Assembly (NCBI GenBank): GCA_028289745.1
Contig: JANQOD010000376.1
Coordinates: 1-11,703 of the forward strand
Length of the DNA stretch: 11,703 nt
Direction of reading: 5' to 3'
Source: Allomuricauda sp.
GTDB lineage: Bacteria > Bacteroidota > Bacteroidia > Flavobacteriales > Flavobacteriaceae
Within the stretch, counting starts at the first letter, position 1. Each line of letters begins with the position of its first letter. The translations under genes and the position numbers were made by a program. The notes beneath the pieces were generated by a model. That model did no database searches. It had not been told where the DNA came from and was given only the letters and a program-made list of their open reading frames with translations. Positions 6,417-11,703 of the stretch are shown here, piece after piece.

Positions 6417-6924
6417 TGTAATCAAGGTTTAGTTCATCAATATCTTCGATGTTCTCGTCGAGATATTCCAGGATGTTTTCTTCCTCTAAAGGTACCTCTG
6501 TAATATCGCTGAGCGCGATATCTTCAATGGGCAATAGTTCAGCTATTTCGTTAGTAGTGAGGTTGAAATCGGTGTTTTCAAAATAATCGGTGATATCGCT
6601 GCTGGCCAAATCGTTGAACTCGATTTCTGTGCTACGGTCTATGTTTACGGCCAATGCCAGTGCAATGATGGCGGCGACGGCCGCAGCGGCATAGAAAAAC
6701 CTTTTATGGCGATTGAGCTGTACCACCTTCGCCCCATTATTTTTTAAGCGCGAAGCGATTTTCGGAGGCAACCCCTCGAAATATCCTTCGGGAACGGCAA
6801 ACCCATCGCTCTCGGGAATGATGCGGTGATCAGAATCTTTGGCAATTCTATCCATGAGACGCTCATTGAAGCGCTCAAAGTAGCCCTCTGGGGTTTTGAA
6901 CTTATTTTTTTGGTTCTCTTTCAT
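6403..6924 (-). CDS. Single-pass membrane protein, probable anti-sigma factor
   Basis: This 173-residue protein has a cytoplasmic N-terminus of about 75 residues, one membrane segment (FYAAAAVAAIIALALAV, 77-93) preceded by the basic cluster RHKR, and a strongly acidic periplasmic tail (99-173, rich in Asp and Glu with only one Arg and no Lys). The N-terminal part carries a duplicated motif, TPEGYFERFNERL (11-23) and VPEGYFEGLPPKI (44-56). Its topology and position directly after an ECF sigma gene argue for an anti-sigma role, with the sigma factor held at the membrane through the N-terminal part. The usual zinc-binding HxxxCxxC anti-sigma motif is absent; there is no cysteine in the protein. 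The gene lies 33 bases after the sigma gene and overlaps the Spy-like gene. Confidence 0.8.
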   Translation of the reverse strand: MKENQKNKFKTPEGYFERFNERLMDRIAKDSDHRIIPESDGFAVPEGYFEGLPPKIASRLKNNGAKVVQLNRHKRFFYAAAAVAAIIALALAVNIDRSTEIEFNDLASSDITDYFENTDFNLTTNEIAELLPIEDIALSDITEVPLEEENILEYLDENIEDIDELNLDYNELE

Positions 6925-6957
6925 TGCAAAACTTTGACTCTAATAACCTGAAATGGT

Positions 6958-7500
6958 TTAATCTTCCCTAAGATACGTCTCAATCTTCTTAACCGCCAAA
7001 TGGTACGAAGCCTTGAGTCCGCCTATCGAGGTTTCCAATATTTCCGATATTTCCTCATATTTCATCTCTTGAAAGTATTTCATGTTGAACACCAGTTTTT
7101 GCTTTGCGGGCAGGGTTGCCAGTGCCTTTTGTAACTTCAACTGTATTTCATCACCTTCAAAGTACACATCTGATCGTAGGTTCTCAACCAACACGTCTTG
7201 TAAGACCTCATTGCTGATGCCCGACTTTTTTGATTTCTGCTTCAAAAAGGTGAGCGATTCGTTGGTGGCGATGCGGTACATCCATGAATACAGTTTGCTC
7301 TCTCCCTTGAATCCCTCGATATTCTTGAATACCTTGATGAAGGTGTTCTGCAGCACATCATCAGTGTCATCATGGTTCAGCACAATTCTTCTGATATGCC
7401 AATACAAACGTTCTTTGTAGGTATTGACCAGTACCTCAAAGGCTTTTGAACGGCTCTCTTCTTCTTTGAGCTGCTTTATCAACGTTTCTTCGGCAATCAA
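6958..7500 (-). CDS. RNA polymerase ECF sigma factor
   Basis: This 180-residue protein has the two-domain plan of an extracytoplasmic-function sigma factor. Region 2 spans roughly 25-90, including DDTDDVLQNTFIKVFKNI (44-61) and SWMYRIATNESL (72-83), which bind core polymerase and the -10 element. Region 4 spans roughly 120-177, with LPAKQKLVFNMKYFQEMKYEEISEIL as the helix-turn-helix that reads the -35 element. No region 1 or 3 is present, as expected. The start is TTG at 7498-7500; the frame stays open upstream but contains no ATG, and the N-terminus MIAEETLIKQLK is typical for flavobacterial ECF factors. It is the first gene of a three-gene operon with a probable anti-sigma factor and a Spy-like protein, pointing to an envelope-stress response. 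A weak -7-like TATTTTAG lies at 7524-7531 (minus strand) without a good -33 partner. Confidence 0.93.
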   Translation of the reverse strand: MIAEETLIKQLKEEESRSKAFEVLVNTYKERLYWHIRRIVLNHDDTDDVLQNTFIKVFKNIEGFKGESKLYSWMYRIATNESLTFLKQKSKKSGISNEVLQDVLVENLRSDVYFEGDEIQLKLQKALATLPAKQKLVFNMKYFQEMKYEEISEILETSIGGLKASYHLAVKKIETYLRED

Positions 7501-7539
7501 AGGGGCTGTGTTTAAAGCTTTGACTAAAATACAGGGAAA

Positions 7540-7581
7540 AGGTTTAAATAGGAAACTTGGCGATTTCGATTTTCTAAACCT
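7540..7581. promoter_or_regulatory. Inverted repeat in the sigma/serpin divergent region
   Basis: AGGTTTA at 7540-7546 and TAAACCT at 7575-7581 form a 7-bp inverted repeat with a 28-base spacer, between the divergent sigma-factor and serpin starts. It could be a paired operator site. It also overlaps a weak plus-strand promoter candidate for the serpin: TTG at 7557-7559, then TATATACG at 7581-7588, with two mismatches to TAnnTTTG. Both readings are tentative. Confidence 0.25.
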
Positions 7582-7614
7582 ATATACGCAACGTTATCCC
7601 TTTTTTTCATCCAT

Positions 7615-8838
7615 GTGAAAAAGAATATCATGAAATCTTGGACGCTGCAATTTATTTTGGGTTCAGTCTTTTTCTTGGGCTGTGATACTAAAGATGATGA
7701 GGTAACCTCTTTTGAAAATGAGGCACTTGAATCTGCAATGGCAAAGGCGATGGTTTCGAAAAACAACCAATTTGCATTGGATTTTTTTCAGGAAATCAGT
7801 GAGAACGAGACTAAAGAAAACTATATGGTATCACCATTGAGCCTTTCAATGGCTTTGGGCATGGTACACAACGGTGCCGATGGTGACACAAAACTCGCCT
7901 TTGATGATCTGTTGGGCAACGATGCTTCTCTTGACGAACGTAACCAGTTCAACAAAGATCTGCGAAAATCGCTGACCACAAGAACAGACGGCACGGACCT
8001 TAGTCTGGCCAATGCCATCTGGATTCAAGAAAACTTTCCTGTAGTGGAAGATTTTATAAGCACCAACCAAAACTTTTATGATGCCGAAGTCGGCAATCTT
8101 GATTTCAGGGAGCCCGAGGCGGTGACCATTGTCAATGATTGGGTCGAGCGCAAGACAAATGGCAAAATAGAAGAAATCGTCGAAGAGTTTGATCCCCAGA
8201 CCCGTCTTTTTTTGGTAAATGCCCTCTATTTCAAATCAGAATGGAAATATCGTTTCAAGACCGAAGATACCCGAAATGCCCCGTTTTACAGTACACCTGA
8301 AAATTCGGTTGACGTGCAGATGATGAACATGAATGCCGAGGTGCCCCATTTTTCAAATGAAATGTTTTCTTCTATCATTCTGCCCTATAAAAAAGAGCGT
8401 TTTGAAATGTTGCTGTTTTTGCCCCATAGCGAATTGACCACAAATAGCATTGTCGAAAGTATGACCAGCGAAAATCTCAACGCTTGGCTAGAAGGGTATC
8501 AACTGAGTGACCTTGACGTTGGGTTGCCCAAATTTAAGATGGAATATGAGAACACACTCAACGACGAATTGACCAATATGGGATTGGGTATTGCCTTTTC
8601 ATCAGGTGCTGATTTTGGAAAGATCAACAAAGAGGCACCATTGCAGATATCTGAAGTGATCCAAAAAACCTTTATCGAGGTCAATGAAGAGGGCACCGAG
8701 GCCGCCGCGGTTACGGGAGTGGGTATTGAATTGACATCGGCAGGGCCATCGTTTGTGGCAAATCGCCCCTTTTTGTACATGATTCGAGACAGCTATACGG
8801 GCAGCATTTGTTTTATGGGCAGGGTAGGTTTACCATAA
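7615..8838 (+). CDS. Serpin family lipoprotein (protease inhibitor)
   Basis: This protein of 407 residues (GTG start at 7615) or 402 residues (ATG at 7630) is a full-length serpin, an inhibitor that traps serine or cysteine proteases by a conformational change. Conserved segments include ENYMVSPLSLSMALGMVHNGA (68-88), NALYFKSEWKYRF (202-214), LPKFKMEY (304-311), and the reactive-loop hinge EEGTEAAAVTG (358-368). The downstream part is VANRPFLYMI (381-390), with FMGRVGLP at the very end. The small-residue hinge (TEAAA) is what inhibitory serpins require, so it should be functional. By counting against the alpha-1-antitrypsin loop, the lengths match exactly and place P1-P1' at Thr374-Ser375. 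A lipobox (FFLGC, Cys23 counted from the GTG) anchors it to the envelope. The start is uncertain because both start codons leave a workable signal peptide. It is transcribed divergently from the ECF sigma operon. Confidence 0.93.
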   Translation: MKKNIMKSWTLQFILGSVFFLGCDTKDDEVTSFENEALESAMAKAMVSKNNQFALDFFQEISENETKENYMVSPLSLSMALGMVHNGADGDTKLAFDDLLGNDASLDERNQFNKDLRKSLTTRTDGTDLSLANAIWIQENFPVVEDFISTNQNFYDAEVGNLDFREPEAVTIVNDWVERKTNGKIEEIVEEFDPQTRLFLVNALYFKSEWKYRFKTEDTRNAPFYSTPENSVDVQMMNMNAEVPHFSNEMFSSIILPYKKERFEMLLFLPHSELTTNSIVESMTSENLNAWLEGYQLSDLDVGLPKFKMEYENTLNDELTNMGLGIAFSSGADFGKINKEAPLQISEVIQKTFIEVNEEGTEAAAVTGVGIELTSAGPSFVANRPFLYMIRDSYTGSICFMGRVGLP

Positions 8839-8888
8839 GATTTCTCCGGCAACAAAAAGAGGTATAAGAAAACAATTTACCTGTTTAC

Positions 8889-8986
8889 GAAGTACGAAGC
8901 TGGAAGTACGAAGTTGGAAGTACGAAGTGGGAAGTGCGAGGTTGGAAGTGCGAGGTTGGAAGTGCGAGGTTGGAGGTGCGAAGTGT
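8889..8986. repeat. Tandem array, seven 14-bp units (14 heptamers)
   Basis: Seven uninterrupted 14-base units occur back to back. Units 1-3 are GAAGTACGAAGNNG (third-base variants CTG, TTG, TGG). Units 4-6 are identical GAAGTGCGAGGTTG. Unit 7 is a degenerate GAGGTGCGAAGTGT. Each unit is itself two related heptamers of the form GARGTNN, so the underlying period is 7. The array lies in the 219-base gap between the convergent serpin and exporter genes. Short ORFs across it are repeat translations and not genes. Confidence 0.95.
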
Positions 8987-9027
8987 TCAAGACAAGTACC
9001 CCACCCATTTCCCAACGAACAAGACAT

Positions 9028-9055
9028 AATTCTAAATTCTTAATTCTGAATTCGC
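9028..9055. repeat. Second tandem heptamer array, four units
   Basis: The sequence reads AATTCTA, AATTCTT, AATTCTG, AATTCGC: four consecutive 7-base units differing mainly at the last base. It ends three bases before the stop codon of the exporter gene. The period equals that of the array at 8889-8986 but the unit is unrelated. The 41 bases between the two arrays (8987-9027) show nothing recognisable. Confidence 0.75.
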
Positions 9056-9057
9056 AC

Positions 9058-10881
9058 TTACCCAAGTGTCTGCATTTCGACCAATTTTTTGTACCCCTTT
9101 TTTGATTTCATCAATTCATCGTGTGTGCCCTGCTCAACGATTTTCCCTTTTTGGAGTACGACAATGGAATCTGCATTCTGTACGGTGCTCAGACGGTGTG
9201 CGATGACGATTGACGTACGGTTTCGCATCATTTTTTCGAGGGCATCCTGCACCAGGCGCTCACTTTCGGTATCTAGGGCCGAGGTGGCCTCGTCCAATAT
9301 CATGATGGGCGGATTTGTCAGTACGGCCCGTGCGATCGACAGGCGCTGTTTTTGTCCGCCACTGAGTTTATTGCCCCCGTCGCCGATATTGGTGTCATAG
9401 CCATTGGGAAGCTCCATGATAAAATCATGGGCATTGGCCACTTTGGCCGCCTCGATGATTTCTTCCCGCGTGGCATTTTCTTTGCCCAATGCAATATTCT
9501 TGGCCGCGGTATCATTGAAGAGAATGGAATCTTGCATGACCAGGCCCATCAAGTTGCGGAGTGATTTTTTTGAAACATCCTTGATGTTGGTGCCATCGAG
9601 CAATATCGCTCCCTCGTTCACATCATAAAAACGGGTGACCAAGTTGGCTATGGTACTTTTACCGCTTCCCGACTGGCCCACCAATGCGACCGTGTGCCCT
9701 TTCAAGACCTTTAGGTCAAAGTCTTTGAGAATATATTCATCCTCATATTTAAAACCGACATTTTTTAGTTCGATCTGCTTCTCGAATCGCTGTATGTCTT
9801 GGGCATTCTTTTTGTCTTTAATAGGATTTTCGCTTTCCAGTACCTCCAAGACCCTTTCTGCCGCAGCATTGCCCTTACGTACGCGATAAGACGCCTTGCT
9901 AATGGCCTTGGCGGGGGTAAGAATGTTATAGGCAAGCCCCATATAGGCTATAAAGGAGGAGGCATCCAAAGTGCCCTCGACCAATACCATTTTGCCTCCG
10001 AACCATAACAATACCCCAATGACCAAAATGCCAAGAAATTCACCTGTGGGCGAGGCCAGGTTCTGACGGTTCAACAAGCTGTTCGAAAACCGGTAAAACC
10101 GATCGGTCGAGTTTTTAAAGATCCTTATGAAGCGCGACTCGGCATTGAACGCCTTTATGACACGGAGTCCGCTTAAAGTTTCCTCTACGATCGACAGAAA
10201 TTCACCCTGTTCTTTTTGCACACGATCTGATTTTTTCTTGAGTGATTTGCCGATGCGCGAAATGATCATGCCGGCAACGGGAATGAAAACAAAGACAAAT
10301 AAGGTCAATTTGGCACTGATGCCAAACATGACGAGTATGGTGAAAAGAATGGTGAGGGGCTCCCTGACGATAAGCTCGAGTATCGATAGAAAAGAATGCT
10401 GTATCTCGAGTACATCTGAAGTGATTCGGGCAATCACATCGCCCTTGCGTTTTTCGCTGAAGTATGACACCGGTAAATCAACGACCTTTTCGTACATCTT
10501 GTTGCGTATGTCTTTCAACACCCCATTTCGCAAAAAGGTGATAAAGTACATGGCGAGGTAGTTAAAGATGTTCTTGAGCAGAAAGAGCACCAGTACCAGG
10601 CCGATGACCAATACCAGTCCCTTCATGTCATCATCGCCCGAATAGGCCGTTACCTGATAGTTGATGTACTCTTGAAGATAGTTCTTTACATCGCCCAATC
10701 CCTGATACGGGGGTTTTGCATAGACTTTGTCACCTGGTTTGAACAGCACATCGAGCATGGGTATCAAAGCCGCGAACGATAGGGCGCTGAACAGTGCATA
10801 GAGGATATTGAAAAAGATGTTCAGAAAACCATATTTACGGTAAGGGCCCGCAAACCGTAGGATTTTTTTGAAATATTCCAT
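9058..10881 (-). CDS. ABC exporter with fused membrane and ATPase domains (MsbA-like)
   Basis: This 607-residue half-transporter would work as a homodimer in the inner membrane. The N-terminal ~330 residues carry about six hydrophobic segments (for example 20-48, 88-115, 168-190, 192-210, 283-302). The C-terminal ATPase domain shows an A-loop aromatic near Tyr379, Walker A GQSGSGKST (402-410), Q-loop Gln450, signature LSGGQ (506-510), Walker B IMILDE (526-531), D-loop SALD (534-537) and H-loop His562. All catalytic residues are intact. The architecture and length fit the MsbA/lipid-exporter and multidrug exporter group; the substrate cannot be read from sequence. Its start codon overlaps the stop codon of the phosphohexomutase (TGATG), so the two are translationally coupled. 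No hairpin terminator is seen after the gene; two tandem repeat arrays follow instead. Confidence 0.93.
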   Translation of the reverse strand: MEYFKKILRFAGPYRKYGFLNIFFNILYALFSALSFAALIPMLDVLFKPGDKVYAKPPYQGLGDVKNYLQEYINYQVTAYSGDDDMKGLVLVIGLVLVLFLLKNIFNYLAMYFITFLRNGVLKDIRNKMYEKVVDLPVSYFSEKRKGDVIARITSDVLEIQHSFLSILELIVREPLTILFTILVMFGISAKLTLFVFVFIPVAGMIISRIGKSLKKKSDRVQKEQGEFLSIVEETLSGLRVIKAFNAESRFIRIFKNSTDRFYRFSNSLLNRQNLASPTGEFLGILVIGVLLWFGGKMVLVEGTLDASSFIAYMGLAYNILTPAKAISKASYRVRKGNAAAERVLEVLESENPIKDKKNAQDIQRFEKQIELKNVGFKYEDEYILKDFDLKVLKGHTVALVGQSGSGKSTIANLVTRFYDVNEGAILLDGTNIKDVSKKSLRNLMGLVMQDSILFNDTAAKNIALGKENATREEIIEAAKVANAHDFIMELPNGYDTNIGDGGNKLSGGQKQRLSIARAVLTNPPIMILDEATSALDTESERLVQDALEKMMRNRTSIVIAHRLSTVQNADSIVVLQKGKIVEQGTHDELMKSKKGYKKLVEMQTLG

Positions 10882-11703
10882 CAGCCCATGTTCAGTTCAG
10901 CGACGATACCCTCGATTTTGGCATCCAATTGCGAGTTTACCAATTCAAAGTCTCCCGCCTTTTCAAGGGTAGCATTGGTGGTGATATAAAATTTCACTTT
11001 TGGCTCCGTGCCACTGGGTCGAGCTGCAATTCGCGTGCCGTCTTCAGTTTCATAGACCAATACGTTTGATTTGGGCAAATGTATGGTCTTTTCTTCGCCT
11101 GTCAGCACGTTTTTGGCCACAGAGGTGTTGTAATCTTCGATCCAGACCACTGGCGACCCTTGTACCGATTGCACGGGATTCTCCTTGAAGTCTTTCAACA
11201 TCTGCTCGATTTCCTCGGCGCCACTGATTCCTTTTTTGGTCAGCGATATCAGTTTTTCCTTAAAAAACCCAAACTGTACATAGGCGTTGATCAATTCTTG
11301 GTAAAAAGAACTGCCATCTGCCTTTGCCTGACTGGCAATCTCACAGGCCAGCAGCGTAGCGGTCACGGCGTCTTTGTCCCTCACAAAATCACCTACCATG
11401 TACCCAAAGCTTTCTTCACCGCCGCCAATGAATTTAGAACCGGGAAAATCCTTTATCATTTTACCGATCCATTTAAAACCTGTCAAAGCGGTCTTGAACT
11501 CAACCCCGTACGCTTTGGCCATTTCTTCGACCATTGGTGTCGATACGATGGTCGTTGCTATGAACTCATTGCCCTTGAAGCCTTTCTTTTGGTATTGATC
11601 CAATAAAAACTTGGTCATCATCACCATGGTCTGGTTACCGTTGAGCAATTCGATTTCACCTTGTGTATTTCTTACGGCAATGCCCAAGCGGTCGCTGTCA
11701 GGG
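10881..11703 (-). CDS. Phosphoglucomutase/phosphomannomutase, C-terminal part (5' end outside window)
   Basis: The frame is open to the right edge, so the window holds only the last ~274 residues of an alpha-D-phosphohexomutase that interconverts hexose 1- and 6-phosphates. The visible part begins inside the metal-binding loop (PDSDR at 11688-11702, which belongs to the DPDSDR motif). It continues with the sugar-binding loop GGEESFG (11403-11423) and the phosphate-binding loop RPSGTEP (11001-11021) in the C-terminal domain. The catalytic phosphoserine region lies outside the window. The TTG near 11687 is internal and is not a start. Such enzymes supply sugar-phosphate precursors for glycogen, LPS, capsule and nucleotide sugars. 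Its stop codon overlaps the start of the ABC exporter, which raises the possibility of a joint role in surface polysaccharide or lipid supply, though such pairings can be incidental. Confidence 0.95.
   Translation of the reverse strand, partial: PDSDRLGIAVRNTQGEIELLNGNQTMVMMTKFLLDQYQKKGFKGNEFIATTIVSTPMVEEMAKAYGVEFKTALTGFKWIGKMIKDFPGSKFIGGGEESFGYMVGDFVRDKDAVTATLLACEIASQAKADGSSFYQELINAYVQFGFFKEKLISLTKKGISGAEEIEQMLKDFKENPVQSVQGSPVVWIEDYNTSVAKNVLTGEEKTIHLPKSNVLVYETEDGTRIAARPSGTEPKVKFYITTNATLEKAGDFELVNSQLDAKIEGIVAELNMG

Noticed and set aside
7613..7618. ATG at 7613 as the serpin start
   Set aside because: It is immediately followed by TGA and is in a different frame from the serpin.
8889..8986. 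Possible CRISPR array
   Set aside because: The units are 14 bases and contiguous with no unique spacers, and no cas gene is nearby.
8830..9105. Several short open frames on both strands rich in TSNF, LPTS and LRTS or VRGW-like repeats
   Set aside because: They are translations of the tandem heptamer arrays and have no independent coding evidence.

Overview
The window reads as a chromosomal segment of a marine-type member of the Bacteroidota, most likely family Flavobacteriaceae. The support is circumstantial but consistent. There are TAnnTTTG-type -7 promoter elements instead of E. coli-like -10 boxes, and no clear Shine-Dalgarno sequences. There is an ECF sigma / PEGYF-motif membrane protein / Spy-like protein operon, a YHYH-domain lipoprotein, and short tandem heptamer repeats of a kind I associate with this family. 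Genus cannot be fixed from the sequence alone.

Layout, left to right. Bases 1-194 hold the possible frameshifted 3' end of a plus-strand gene. Then come two minus-strand genes, an RsmB/NOP-type RNA cytosine methyltransferase (937-2157) followed by an exported protein of unknown function (236-892). At 2279-2822 is a small DUF559 endonuclease-like gene bracketed by two related hairpin repeats in inverted orientation, which looks like a compact mobile unit. Its right end runs into the promoter of a plus-strand beta-propeller lipoprotein with four Asp-boxes (2822-3850). A bidirectional terminator separates this from a minus-strand three-gene set of envelope proteins (5859 to 3909): YHYH lipoprotein, a membrane-anchored exported protein, and a small DUF6515-like protein.

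The next minus-strand operon (7500 to 5976) encodes an ECF sigma factor, a single-pass membrane protein that is probably its anti-sigma factor, and a Spy/CpxP-like periplasmic protein, and it ends in a strong hairpin terminator. Divergent from the sigma gene is a serpin lipoprotein (7615-8838), a protease inhibitor with a full-length reactive loop. Between the serpin and the next convergent gene lie two short tandem arrays, both with a 7-base period. The window ends with a translationally coupled minus-strand pair: a phosphohexomutase (cut by the right edge) and an MsbA-like ABC exporter.

The common theme is the cell envelope: exported or lipid-anchored proteins, an extracytoplasmic stress-type sigma system, an exporter and a sugar-phosphate mutase. 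The most unusual item is the DUF559 gene with its inverted hairpin ends, which resembles in plan a REP/RAYT-like repeat-plus-nuclease unit, although the nuclease family is different.
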